This document shows, piece after piece, positions 17,602 through 25,860 of a stretch of 64,000 nt of DNA. The DNA is from Mesorhizobium sp. M8A.F.Ca.ET.218.01.1.1 (GTDB taxonomy: Bacteria > Pseudomonadota > Alphaproteobacteria > Rhizobiales > Rhizobiaceae). The notes beneath the pieces were generated by a model. The model worked only from the letters and a program-made list of their open reading frames with translations, had not been told where the DNA came from and did no database searches. Both the position numbers and the translations under genes were made by a program. The stretch's first letter is position 1, and every line of letters begins with the position of its first letter. Where the stretch lies: the NCBI RefSeq assembly GCF_004791165.1, contig NZ_SRUZ01000010.1, positions 208,653 to 272,652 of the forward strand, in the 5' to 3' direction.

Positions 17602-19584
17602 TCAGCCGTCCCGCAGCCAGACCAGCATCTCGCCGGGCTCGCGGTTGTCCCAGGCGAAATAGGGGATGGCGGTCAGGCGCGTCTCGACCTTGGCCGGCGG
17701 TTCGGAGCGATAAAGCCCGTCCTGCCAGCCGTCGCCGGCATCGGCTTGCGCCGTGGCTGCAAGCGTCACCACGCCGCCGAGCAGGTCCGGTTCGTCATGC
17801 GCCTCGATGCCGGCTGTGCGCGGCAGGGTCAGTCGATGCAGGCTGGTGTCATTGTCGGTCGCCTCGACGCAGTAGATCAGCGGCCCGCGCGACAGCGCGA
17901 CGCGGCCGGCATCCTGCCGCACCTCGGGATTGGCATAGAGCCGCTCGATCGGCATTTCGAGGTCGAGCCTGACACGGTCGCCTTTTTTCCAGCTGCGGCG
18001 GATGGCGGCGTAGCCGTCGCTGGTCACGTCCTCGAGGTCGATCGTCTCGCCGTTGATTTCGAGCCTGGCGGCGGAACTCCAACCCGGCACCCGCAGATGC
18101 AGCGTGAACTCCACTGCGGCCTGCGGCTCGACCGTGATCTCGACCGAGCCGTCCCAGGGATAGCGGCTCGCCTGCGTCAGCGTCACCGGCACGCCCGCTA
18201 TGTCGAAGCGGGCGGTGGAGTCGCCATAGAGGTGCACGGCCAGCGCATCGTCGGACAGGCTGTAGAAATAACTGCCGATGGAAGCGACCATGCGCCCGAT
18301 ATTGGGCGGGCAGCAGGGGCAGCGGTGCCATTTCCATCTGTTGTGCTTGCCCCGGCTTTCCAGCGGGTTCTCGTAGAAGAACAGCGAGCCGTCGAGCGAC
18401 AGGCCGGAGATCGAGCCATTGTAGAGCGCGCGCTCCATCATGTCGGCATAGCGAGCGTTCGGCCCCATGCCGAGCATGCGGCTGGCCCAGAACACCAAAC
18501 CGACCGAGGCGCAGGTCTCGGCATAGGCGGTTTCGTTGGGCAGGTCATAGTCGCTGGTGAAACCCTCATTGTGCGCCGACGGCCCGAGCCCGCCGGTGAT
18601 ATAGAGGTTTTTCGTGGTGAGGTCGTCCCACAGCCGGTCGAGCGCCAGCCGCAGCGTGTCGTCGCCATATTCGGTGGCGATGTCGGCCATGCCCGAATAG
18701 AGATACATGGCCCTGACCGCATGGCCGACGACCTTGTCCTGCTCGCGCACCGGGATGTGCGACTGGCTGTATTCATAGGTCTTGAAATGATAGGCCTTCG
18801 GATCGGCGCCGCGAGCGCGGGCCTCCTCGTCGAAATAATGCGGCTCAAGGCCACGCTGGTCGATGAAGTATTTGGCCAGCTCCATGTATTTCCGCTCGCC
18901 GGTCACCCGCGCCAGCTTGACCAACGCCAGCTCGATCTCCTCATGGCCGCAATAGCCCTTTTTCTTGCCGGGCTCGGGGCCGAGTACCGAGGCGATGTGG
19001 TCGGCATAGCGGCACATGATGTCGAGCAGCTTGCGCTTGCCGGTCGCCTGGTAGTAGGCGACCGCGCCCTCGATCAGGTGGCCGGCGCAGTAAAGCTCGT
19101 GGCAGTCGCGCAGATTGGTCCAGCGCTTGCCGGGCTGGATGCGCTGGTACCAGCTGGAGAGATAGCCGTCTTCCTGCTGCAGTCTGCCATACATGTCGAT
19201 GACGGCGTCGATCTTCTTCTCCAGTTCGGGATTCTTGCGCCGGTAGAGCGAATAGGCCGCGGTCTCGATCGTCTTGCCGAGATCGGAATCCCAGAACATC
19301 TGCGTGGTCACCGTCGAACCGGTGAAGCCGGGGGAGGCGGCCTCGTCGGGCGACGGCGAGTGGAACGGAATGACGATGCCGGGCGAGGGACGGTCGGGGT
19401 CGATCTGCTCCAGCATGCGCGCCTCCACGCAGCGGTCGTAAAGGATGTCGGCGGTGCGCGTCGCGACCGCCTCGGCGCGGTCGCCCCAGAAGCCGCGCAC
19501 GTCGACCTGCGGCACCGGCAGCGGGCGGAAGGCGAGCTTGGGCCTGGCTGTGGTGGCGGGCCGGGGGGATGGCGATGCTGTCAT
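17602..19584 (-). CDS. Glycoside hydrolase family 127 beta-L-arabinofuranosidase
   Basis: The 660-residue enzyme is a GH127 (formerly DUF1680) retaining glycosidase. The all-alpha barrel occupies roughly residues 30-440, with beta-sandwich domains behind. The zinc/thiolate site known from Bifidobacterium HypBA1 is visible: ETC (E356, C358) and the CPCCPPN motif with adjacent C424-C425, one of which acts as nucleophile in this family. There is no signal peptide, so it acts in the cytoplasm on imported oligosaccharides. It is the last gene of the LacI-SBP-permease operon, making arabinofuranosyl sugars the likely transport substrate. Confidence 0.93.
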   Translation of the reverse strand: MTASPSPRPATTARPKLAFRPLPVPQVDVRGFWGDRAEAVATRTADILYDRCVEARMLEQIDPDRPSPGIVIPFHSPSPDEAASPGFTGSTVTTQMFWDSDLGKTIETAAYSLYRRKNPELEKKIDAVIDMYGRLQQEDGYLSSWYQRIQPGKRWTNLRDCHELYCAGHLIEGAVAYYQATGKRKLLDIMCRYADHIASVLGPEPGKKKGYCGHEEIELALVKLARVTGERKYMELAKYFIDQRGLEPHYFDEEARARGADPKAYHFKTYEYSQSHIPVREQDKVVGHAVRAMYLYSGMADIATEYGDDTLRLALDRLWDDLTTKNLYITGGLGPSAHNEGFTSDYDLPNETAYAETCASVGLVFWASRMLGMGPNARYADMMERALYNGSISGLSLDGSLFFYENPLESRGKHNRWKWHRCPCCPPNIGRMVASIGSYFYSLSDDALAVHLYGDSTARFDIAGVPVTLTQASRYPWDGSVEITVEPQAAVEFTLHLRVPGWSSAARLEINGETIDLEDVTSDGYAAIRRSWKKGDRVRLDLEMPIERLYANPEVRQDAGRVALSRGPLIYCVEATDNDTSLHRLTLPRTAGIEAHDEPDLLGGVVTLAATAQADAGDGWQDGLYRSEPPAKVETRLTAIPYFAWDNREPGEMLVWLRDG

Positions 19585-19605
19585 GAACTCACTCCATTCG
19601 ATCGA

Positions 19606-20463
19606 TTACTTGACGGCCCCGGCCATCAGGCCGCGGATGTAGAAGCGCTGCAAAGCCAGGAACAGGATCAGGCAGGGCACCATCATCACGGTGACGCCCG
19701 CCTGCACGGCGCCCCAGTCGATGGCGCCGAAGCGGCCCGACTGAAGCGCGGTCATCATCACCGGCAGCGTGAATTTGGACTGGTCGGTCATCAGCACCAG
19801 GGCAGCGAGGAACTCGTTCCAGGCGCCAAGGAAGGCAAACAGCGCGATGGTGACGACGCCAGGCCAGACCAGCGGCAGCATCACCTTTATGAGCATGGTG
19901 GCGTTGCCGGCGCCGTCCATGCGAGCGGCCTCCTCGATCTCGCGCGGCACCGCGTCGAAGGCGTTGCGCATCATGAAGATCGAGAACGGCAATTGAAGCG
20001 TCACATAGACGCCGACCAGCCCGGTCAGCGTGTTGTGCAGGCCAAGCTTGGTCAGCACCAGGAAGATCGGCGTCAGGATCGACTGGAACGGGATCATGAT
20101 CGTCGACAGGATGAGGACGAAGAACAGGTCCTTGAACGGAAACCGAAACCGCGAGAAGCCGTAACCGGCGAGCACGCTGACAATGACCGACAATATGACG
20201 GTCATCACCGAGACATAGATGCTGTTCTGCGCCGAGACCCACAGGCCGTCGCCGAAACTGTTCAGCGTTTGATAGTTCTCGAGCGAGAAGCCCGTGGTCG
20301 GCCAGGGCGGCAGCGGCGGCAGGCGCGCCTCCTGCGCCGGCTTGAAGGCCGACAGCACCGTCCACACGATCGGCGCCACGAACAGCAGCGAGGCGATGAT
20401 GCCGGTGGAGTGCCTGGCGAGGCGGGCGGCGAGCTTGCCTCTGGCTGATATCGCCTGCGCCAT
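19606..20463 (-). CDS. Carbohydrate ABC permease, MalG-type
   Basis: The ATG at 20463 overlaps the upstream permease stop (ATGA) and gives 285 residues with six membrane helices and the coupling loop EIEEAARMDGAGNATMLIKV near residue 190, typical of MalG/AraQ subunits (CUT1 family). It forms a heterodimeric channel with the upstream MalF-type protein. The C-terminus RFYIRGLMAGAVK is the usual CUT1 ending. The cognate ATPase is not encoded in this operon. Confidence 0.94.
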   Translation of the reverse strand: MAQAISARGKLAARLARHSTGIIASLLFVAPIVWTVLSAFKPAQEARLPPLPPWPTTGFSLENYQTLNSFGDGLWVSAQNSIYVSVMTVILSVIVSVLAGYGFSRFRFPFKDLFFVLILSTIMIPFQSILTPIFLVLTKLGLHNTLTGLVGVYVTLQLPFSIFMMRNAFDAVPREIEEAARMDGAGNATMLIKVMLPLVWPGVVTIALFAFLGAWNEFLAALVLMTDQSKFTLPVMMTALQSGRFGAIDWGAVQAGVTVMMVPCLILFLALQRFYIRGLMAGAVK

Positions 20464-21386
20464 CAGTCGAGCCCCTCGGGCTTGCGCAGCAGCCAGAGCT
20501 GGACGAGGCTGAGCGCCACCAGAATGACCAGCAGCACCATCGACAGCGCCGCGCCATAGCCGAGCTTGAACGACACGAAGGACTGGTTGAAGATCCAGTA
20601 GACCGCCGTCAGCGTCTGGTTGCGCGGGCCGCCGCGCAGGATGATGTAGAACTGGTCGAAGGCGAGGATCGAGCCGGCCACCGACAGGATCAGCGCCAGC
20701 GCCAGCGTGCGGCGCATCAGCGGCAAGGTGATCGCCCGGAACCTGGCGAGCGGCCCGGCGCCGTCGATGACGGCGGCCTCCTGCAGGTCCTGCGGGATCG
20801 ATTGCAGGCCGGTCATCAGGATGATCATGGTGAAGCCGGCGACCTTCCACACCACCATGGCGATGATCGACCAGAAGGCCGGCTGGAAGGTGGCGAGCAG
20901 GTTGAACTTCCTGTCGATCAGGCCGAGGTCGTAGGCGGCGGGGCTGAACAGGCCGGAATCGACGTTGAGCAGCCACGACCAGAGCAGGCTCGCCGAGGCG
21001 AAGCCGACCACCGCCGGCATGAAGAACATGGTGCGGTAGACATTGGTGAACGGGGGCGGCCGCTCGATGAAGATCGCCAGCGGAAAGGCGACGGCGAAGA
21101 TCGCGATGGTGACGACCAGCGTGTAGTAGCCGGTGAACCTCAGCGCGTTCCAGAACCTGGTATCGCGCAGGATTGCCCAGTAATTACCGAGGCCTATGAA
21201 GGAATGCTCGCCCATCAGCGGCCAATTGTGCAGCGACATCCACGCCGTCATGCCGAGCGGGATGACGAAGAACAGCATGACGAGCGCGACCGCCGGCGCG
21301 ACATAGAGCAGGCCGATCCACTGCCGGCGCCCAGCGCCGACGAGCTTGCGGGCGCGGGGCGGGGCGGTGGTTGTGATGGTGGTCAT
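20463..21386 (-). CDS. Carbohydrate ABC permease, MalF-type
   Basis: The product from the ATG at 21386 is 307 residues with six membrane helices and the coupling loop DLQEAAVIDGAGPLARFRA. The open frame extends 43 codons upstream, but that part is the palindromic repeat at 21405-21567, so it is not counted as protein. The gene follows the binding protein across this repeat and is coupled to the MalG-type gene. It is CUT1 family, for oligosaccharide uptake. Confidence 0.93.
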   Translation of the reverse strand: MTTITTTAPPRARKLVGAGRRQWIGLLYVAPAVALVMLFFVIPLGMTAWMSLHNWPLMGEHSFIGLGNYWAILRDTRFWNALRFTGYYTLVVTIAIFAVAFPLAIFIERPPPFTNVYRTMFFMPAVVGFASASLLWSWLLNVDSGLFSPAAYDLGLIDRKFNLLATFQPAFWSIIAMVVWKVAGFTMIILMTGLQSIPQDLQEAAVIDGAGPLARFRAITLPLMRRTLALALILSVAGSILAFDQFYIILRGGPRNQTLTAVYWIFNQSFVSFKLGYGAALSMVLLVILVALSLVQLWLLRKPEGLD

Positions 21387-21404
21387 GGCTGCGCGCTCGT
21401 TCTT

Positions 21405-21567
21405 CCTTCTCCCCTTGTGGGAGAAGGTGGATCGGCGCGCAGCGCCGAGACGGTTGAGGGGTGCGCCAAGCAATGAGGCAGGTGCGATTTCGAACTTGTT
21501 GCCAAGCTGGAGCACCCCTCATCCGACCTCGCTTCGCGAGGCCACCTTCTCCCACAAGGGGAGAAGG
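21405..21567. repeat. Large palindromic repeat, family A copy 1 (RIME-like)
   Basis: Two perfect 26-base inverted arms, 21405-21430 and 21542-21567, enclose a centre with a second dyad (GAGGGGTGC/GCACCCCTC). Each arm itself contains CTTCTCCC and GGGAGAAG and can fold alone. This mosaic of palindromes resembles the rhizobial RIME elements. It sits between the binding-protein gene and the permease gene inside an operon. With the hairpin at 21654-21689 it fills the 311-base gap. Confidence 0.88.
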
Positions 21568-21653
21568 GAGAACCAACCCTCCGACGCTCCGAAGCGGAGA
21601 TGCAACCGAGTCTTCTCAACGCGATAGCCCTGCCATTTGAACCAAAACAATTT

Positions 21654-21689
21654 CCGGCCGCCCGCCCAGGGAGACAGGCGAGCGGCCGG
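21654..21689 (-). terminator. Hairpin just after the sugar-binding protein gene
   Basis: Inverted arms CCGGCCGC (21654-21661) and GCGGCCGG (21682-21689), extended by four more pairs after one mismatch, begin 9 bases past the stop codon. On the transcribed strand AAATTGTTTT follows. This could act as a partial terminator or as a 3' RNA-stabilising hairpin for the binding-protein message. Confidence 0.6.
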
Positions 21690-21697
21690 ACAGGCGC

Positions 21698-22945
21698 CTA
21701 TTTCTGCGGCGCCTGGTCGATGATCGACTGCATGGTTTCCTGGGCGTTGGCGATCGCGCCATCGACGTCGTCGCCGAAGAACACCTCGTTGATCATCTGC
21801 GTCCATGGGCCGTTGGCGGAGTTGATCAGGTCGTTGAACACCACCGAGTAGGGGGTCTTGCCCTTCGCCATCGCCTCGGCGGCGATCTGGTAGCGCGGAT
21901 CGAGATCCTTGAGCGCGTCCTTGGCGATGTCGCCGCGCACCGGCAGGCTGCCGTATTTGGCGAGGATGGTCTGGCCCTCGAGCGAATAGGCGAAGTCCAG
22001 GAACTCCTTCACCACGGCGAGCTTCTTGGTGCCCTTGGTGACGACGAAATTGTCGCCGCCGGCAAAGGACGACCAGTTGCCATCCTTGCCCGGCAGGAAG
22101 GTGATGCCGTAGTCGACATTGGGATACTGCGTGTTGAGCGCGCCGATGGCAAAGGCGCCAGAGGGCGAGATGCCGATATTGCCGGCGGCGAAGGCGGCGA
22201 AGAAATTGGCGCCGGTGTCGGTCTGCGCGCCCGCCGGCACCAGGTCCTTCTTGACCATGGAGCGGTAGAGATCGATGGCGCCACGCAGCTGCGGGCTGTC
22301 CAGCGTCGCCTTGGAGCCGTCCTCCGACAGGATGTCGCCGCCAGAGGCCCAGATCAGCGGCGTGAAGGTGAAGATGTTGCAGCCGCCGCAATTGCCGGAG
22401 AAATAGAAGCCCTTGATGTTGCCGCCAAGCGCGTTGACCTTCTCGGCATCGGCCTCGATTTCGGCCCAGTTGGTCGGGCCTTTTTCTGGGTCGAGGCCGG
22501 CCTGCTTGAACAGCTTCTTGTTCCAGATCAGCACCGAGGCGTCGGCCGAGAAGGGCAGGCCGTAAATATGGTCCTTGTAGGTGCCGGTCTTCACATGCGC
22601 CGGCGACAGGCTGGCGAAATAGGGCAGGGACTTGGCCCAGTCGGTGATGTCCTCGAGCTGGCCGGCGGCGGCGAAGGACGGGGTGTAGATCAGGTCGAGC
22701 GAGAGCGCGTCGGGCGCCGTGCCGCCGGCGGCGGCCGCGCCATATTTTGGGATGATCTCGGCATTGGGGATGATGTCGAGCTTGACCTGGTCCTTGTTCG
22801 CCTTGTTGAAGGCGTCGACGATCCTCGGCATGAAGTTCGAGCCGTCGGCGCGCACCCAGATGTTGGCGGTCTCGGCGGCGGCAAGTTGCAGGCCGCAGCC
22901 CAGAGCGGCAGCGGCCAGGGCCAGTTTGGCAATCAGGTTCCTCAT
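21698..22945 (-). CDS. Carbohydrate ABC substrate-binding protein (CUT1)
   Basis: The ATG at 22945 is preceded by GGAGGAGAAC, and the product is 415 residues. A Sec signal peptide (MRNLIAKLALAAAALGCGLQ then LAAAETAN) is followed by the solute-binding fold of SBP family 1: FNKANKDQVKLDIIPN, YGLPFSADASVLIWNKKLF and PSGAFAIGALN. It delivers a sugar, probably an arabinofuranosyl oligosaccharide given the GH127 gene in the same operon, to the MalF/MalG-type channel. The longer open frame upstream is non-coding. Confidence 0.93.
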   Translation of the reverse strand: MRNLIAKLALAAAALGCGLQLAAAETANIWVRADGSNFMPRIVDAFNKANKDQVKLDIIPNAEIIPKYGAAAAGGTAPDALSLDLIYTPSFAAAGQLEDITDWAKSLPYFASLSPAHVKTGTYKDHIYGLPFSADASVLIWNKKLFKQAGLDPEKGPTNWAEIEADAEKVNALGGNIKGFYFSGNCGGCNIFTFTPLIWASGGDILSEDGSKATLDSPQLRGAIDLYRSMVKKDLVPAGAQTDTGANFFAAFAAGNIGISPSGAFAIGALNTQYPNVDYGITFLPGKDGNWSSFAGGDNFVVTKGTKKLAVVKEFLDFAYSLEGQTILAKYGSLPVRGDIAKDALKDLDPRYQIAAEAMAKGKTPYSVVFNDLINSANGPWTQMINEVFFGDDVDGAIANAQETMQSIIDQAPQK

Positions 22946-23007
22946 GTTCTCCTCCTCCAGGGTTGGCCGCTGTCCGCGGCTTGGCGCCGATCGCGTGGCG
23001 CTTTGTT

Positions 23008-24051
23008 TCAGCCGTCCGGCGGACGGCCGCAGGACTGACGCACCACCAGCCGGCACGGCAGTTTTCTGATGCCTGGCGCGGCGGATTTGCCGCCGACCAG
23101 GGAAAGCAGGGTCAGCCCGGCCTCGCGGCCTAATGCTGCCAGGTTCATGTCGACCGAGGTCAGCGGCGGGCGGGTCGCCTCGGCCACGATCTCCCAATTG
23201 TCGAAGCCGATGACGCCGACATCATTGGGCACGCCGAGGCCGCGTTCGCGCAGAGCATCGATGACGCCGCGCGCGATCTGGTCGTTGCCGCAGAAGACAG
23301 CGTCCGGTTTTTCGCCGTTGCCATCGAACAGTTTCGCCACGGCGTCATGTCCCCAGGCCTCAGACCAGGCGCCGAGCAGCGGCTCGATCACCGGCAGGCC
23401 GTTTTCCGTCAAGACGGCGCGGTAAGCCTGAGCCCGTTCGTGCACCACGGCAAAGCTCGCCGGACCGGTGACATGGGCGATGCGCTTGCGGCCGAGCCGG
23501 CGGAAATGCTCGATCGCCAGCCGCGCCCCGCCGCCATCGTCGGAGACGAAGGCGACAGCGTCGGGATCGGGCTGGGTGAAGGCATAGATCACCGGGACGC
23601 GCAGGTTGGACAGGTCGACCGGCAAATGGCGGTCGATGCGCTTGCCGGTGGCGATGATGCCGTCGACGCGCTTGTCGAGCATGGCCTCGACATGGAGCTG
23701 GCCGAGGCGCGGATCCTCCTCGACATTGCACAGGAACACCGAAACGCCGGCATCGACCAGGGCGTCCGATATGCCCGACATCAGTGGCAGCGAGAAACGG
23801 CCATAGGTATCGTTGGTGAGCAGGCCGACGGTGAAGGAGCGCCGCCTCAGCAGGCTCTGCGCCAGGCTGTTGGGACGAAATCCCAGGCTGCGCGCCGTCT
23901 CGCGGATGCGCTCGCGGGTCTCGGCCGTCATGCGCCCCTGGTCATTGAGCGCCTTCGACGCGGTGGCGACGCTGACGCCGGCCCGGGCGGCCACGTCGCG
24001 CAAGGTGACGGGCTTGGGAAAGACCGGAACTGGCTGATCGTCCGATGCCAT
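23008..24051 (-). CDS. LacI-family transcriptional regulator
   Basis: The 347-residue protein has an N-terminal LacI helix-turn-helix (VTLRDVAARAGVSVATASKA, about residues 14-33) with the hinge helix FRPNSLAQSLLRR, then a periplasmic-binding-protein-like sensor domain (about 70-340). It is the first gene of the operon encoding the sugar transporter and GH127 enzyme, and two LacI-type palindromes lie upstream of it. It probably represses the whole set until an arabinose-containing sugar is present. Confidence 0.95.
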   Translation of the reverse strand: MASDDQPVPVFPKPVTLRDVAARAGVSVATASKALNDQGRMTAETRERIRETARSLGFRPNSLAQSLLRRRSFTVGLLTNDTYGRFSLPLMSGISDALVDAGVSVFLCNVEEDPRLGQLHVEAMLDKRVDGIIATGKRIDRHLPVDLSNLRVPVIYAFTQPDPDAVAFVSDDGGGARLAIEHFRRLGRKRIAHVTGPASFAVVHERAQAYRAVLTENGLPVIEPLLGAWSEAWGHDAVAKLFDGNGEKPDAVFCGNDQIARGVIDALRERGLGVPNDVGVIGFDNWEIVAEATRPPLTSVDMNLAALGREAGLTLLSLVGGKSAAPGIRKLPCRLVVRQSCGRPPDG

Positions 24052-24071
24052 CGCGGCAAGAATCCTTAGCT

Positions 24072-24087
24072 GGGAAAAGGTTTTCCC
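24072..24087. promoter_or_regulatory. LacI-type operator 1
   Basis: GGGAAAAGGTTTTCCC is a 16-base palindrome, perfect except for the central pair, located 21 bases upstream of the LacI gene start. Its A/T-rich arms around a GG/CC centre fit the operators of LacI-family proteins. The position overlaps the expected promoter, consistent with repression of the operon and autoregulation. Confidence 0.7.
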
Positions 24088-24138
24088 TTATCGGCCGGAA
24101 TAAGGCCCGGCCAATGGCCGAGCCTGATCGGGGCTGTC

Positions 24139-24156
24139 TGGAAAAACCTTTTCTCA
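24139..24156. promoter_or_regulatory. LacI-type operator 2
   Basis: TGGAAAAACCTTTTCTCA contains the same GAAAA-CC-TTTTC core as operator 1, with one extra base in the left run. The centres are about 68 bases apart, which would allow co-operative binding or looping. Confidence 0.55.
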
Positions 24157-24300
24157 ACTCAGGCTAGGGCACATCAAAGACCTGTTCAAGAGAAAAATTT
24201 GCAGTCGCTGGCGCGATCGGATTTTGCGTGAGGGCGCGGCCAATCGGTGCCGGGTCCACGCCGTGCGCATTCATGGACTCAAGACCGCTTCGGCAGCTTC

Positions 24301-24567
24301 TCAGCGGAAATCATCCGATGTCAGCATATACAAGCTCTTGTGGGTGCGGCTGTAGGCCTTGGCGGCGACGTCGTGGATCGTGGAACTCGACCTGTCGAAG
24401 GCGGCAAGATAGCCGGCCTCGTCGGCGGTGGTGTCGGGCTGCATCCTGGTCATGGCATCGGCGGCCACGGAGAAGGAAATCTGCAGCATGCCGTCATGGC
24501 CGACGAAGCGGATGCGTTGACCGGCCACGTCATAGCTGCGGCTGCGGTTGGGGAAGGTCAGGCTCAT
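24301..24567 (-). CDS. DUF1488 domain protein
   Basis: The 88-residue protein matches DUF1488: MSLTFPNRSRSYD at the start, RIRFVGHDGMLQISFSV in the middle and a helical C-terminus with AFDRSSSTIHDVA. The family is common in rhizobia and Burkholderia and has no assigned function. Its ATG overlaps the stop of the upstream 84-residue gene (ATGA), so the two are co-expressed. Confidence 0.85.
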   Translation of the reverse strand: MSLTFPNRSRSYDVAGQRIRFVGHDGMLQISFSVAADAMTRMQPDTTADEAGYLAAFDRSSSTIHDVAAKAYSRTHKSLYMLTSDDFR

Positions 24568-24818
24568 GTCTTGACCCCCGTTGCGGCGGCCTTCTTGGCC
24601 ACCCGTTTCGCCTTCGGCGTCGGGTTCAGCGCTTCGGCCACGCGGTCGGCTTCTTCCTTGGCCAGCCGCAACTCCCTCAGCCGTTTCGTCTTGATCTCCC
24701 TGGCACGCGCCTCGGACATGTATTCAGCGGTCGCCTTGTTGTGCTCCGCCGTCTTCTTCTGCTTGTCGACAAAGCGGGCTTGGGCTTTTTCCATCAGAGT
24801 CTGATTGCCATCGGCCAT
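24564..24818 (-). CDS. Small highly charged helical protein
   Basis: The ATG at 24818 has AAGGAG eight bases upstream, giving 84 residues; an earlier ATG at 24836 would place that site inside the gene. The protein is lysine-, glutamate- and alanine-rich and almost certainly one long helix or coiled coil (AQARFVDKQKKTAEHNKATA then REIKTKRLRELRLAKEEADR), with a basic C-terminus KAKRVAKKAAATGVKT resembling DNA-binding tails. It is translationally coupled to the DUF1488 gene. No function is recognised. Confidence 0.75.
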   Translation of the reverse strand: MADGNQTLMEKAQARFVDKQKKTAEHNKATAEYMSEARAREIKTKRLRELRLAKEEADRVAEALNPTPKAKRVAKKAAATGVKT

Positions 24819-25141
24819 CGAACAAATCTCCTTCATGCTGAAATCGTGAAAACGAACTTGTCCGATAAATAGGCGCTCGGCAGGAAAAATTCAATCTTTC
24901 GAATTATTTGGCGCTTTGCCGGCGCCGAGAAAGCGAGCGCTGAAATAATACTTTTGAATATTCTCCCGCGGCCAAGATTATCCTTGCCTCCGGGAAATGT
25001 AGGTCGGGCCGAGGTGCCAACGGACGCTATTTCGAACGGAAATCCGTTTCGCACCTTCCTGAAATTGCCTAGGATGGTCCGGTGGTCGATTGGGGGCGTT
25101 TGCGGAAAACGGAACCGCGATTCTGTATACGGAGACAAGCC
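24819..25141. other. Intergenic stretch, no gene seen
   Basis: This divergent spacer of 323 bases has an AT-rich section (about 24880-24965) that probably holds the promoters of the charged-protein gene on one side and msrC on the other. No repeat, RNA gene or conserved ORF could be supported. Confidence 0.5.
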
Positions 25142-25639
25142 ATGTTTGCCGCCAAGGCCATCGACGCCTCCAACAAGGCCGAATTCTACCGCGACCTCGC
25201 CAAGCAATTGAAGGCATTGCTGGAGGGCGAGGGCGATTCCATCGCCAACGCCGCCAACACCTCGGCGCTGATCTTCCAGATGGTGCCCGACCTCAACTGG
25301 GCCGGCTTCTACTTCCTGGCATCGGACGAGGAACTGGTGCTCGGCCCCTTCCAGGGCAAGCCGGCCTGCGTGCGCATCACTGTCGGCAAGGGCGTGTGCG
25401 GAACGGCGGTCGAGCTCGGCACTTCGATGCTGATCAAGGACGTGCATGATTTCCCCGGCCACATCGCCTGCGACGCCGACTCGCGCTCCGAACTGGTGGT
25501 GCTGCTGGAAGACGAGGAGGGTGTCTTCGGCGTGCTCGATCTCGACAGCCCGACGCCCGGCCGTTTCGACAGTGCCGACCAGGCCGGCATCGAGGCGCTG
25601 GCGGCAATCTATGTCGCGGCGACTTCGTTCGAGGATTGA
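25142..25639 (+). CDS. msrC: Free methionine-(R)-sulfoxide reductase (GAF domain)
   Basis: The 165-residue single-GAF-domain protein matches fRMsr enzymes, which reduce free methionine-R-sulfoxide in the cytoplasm with thioredoxin. The diagnostic segments are LNWAGFYFL, LVLGPFQGKPACVRI, GVCGTAV and HIACDADSRSELVVLL. The three redox cysteines of the family are present (C76, C86, C110). The ATG at 25142 follows GGAGACAAGCC. An open frame 60 bases longer has no supporting ribosome-binding site. Confidence 0.95.
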   Translation: MFAAKAIDASNKAEFYRDLAKQLKALLEGEGDSIANAANTSALIFQMVPDLNWAGFYFLASDEELVLGPFQGKPACVRITVGKGVCGTAVELGTSMLIKDVHDFPGHIACDADSRSELVVLLEDEEGVFGVLDLDSPTPGRFDSADQAGIEALAAIYVAATSFED

Positions 25640-25675
25640 ATCCGGCTCACAAACAGATTCAGACAAGGCCTCCTG

Positions 25676-25805
25676 GAGCGGTTCAGAGTTTGATAGAATC
25701 TCTGACCCGCTCTAACTTCTTGTTTTTACTCAACTCCCAAGGGGAAGCGCTAGGCGCTTCTCCCGGGAAAACCGCTACGCACTTTTCCTGGAATTGCTCT
25801 AAGCC
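25676..25805. repeat. Rhizobial interspersed repeat, family C (single copy here)
   Basis: A 13-base inverted repeat with one mismatch (25676-25688 and 25700-25712, GAGCGGTTCAGAG type) is followed by TAACTTCTTGTTTTTA and a TTTTCCTGGAATTGCTCT end. This arrangement is familiar from many Rhizobiales intergenic repeats. It fills the gap between msrC and the YeiH-type gene, and its hairpin could also serve as a terminator. Confidence 0.65.
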
Positions 25806-25860
25806 CTTGTTTTGACAGATGCCGTGTGCCCCTATGCCTTCACGCGCAGGGACAGGCGGA

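Noticed and set aside
17053..20448. 1131-codon open frame on the plus strand
   Set aside because: It lies antisense to the GH127 and MalG-type genes, which have clear catalytic and membrane motifs. The frame is a by-product of high third-position GC and shows no domain.
21630..21660. GGTTCAAAT on the minus strand resembling a tRNA T-arm
   Set aside because: No acceptor, D-arm or anticodon stem can be built around it, so no tRNA is called.
24833..25666. 277-codon minus-strand frame over msrC
   Set aside because: Mirror frame of the fRMsr gene, which has all three family cysteines on the plus strand.
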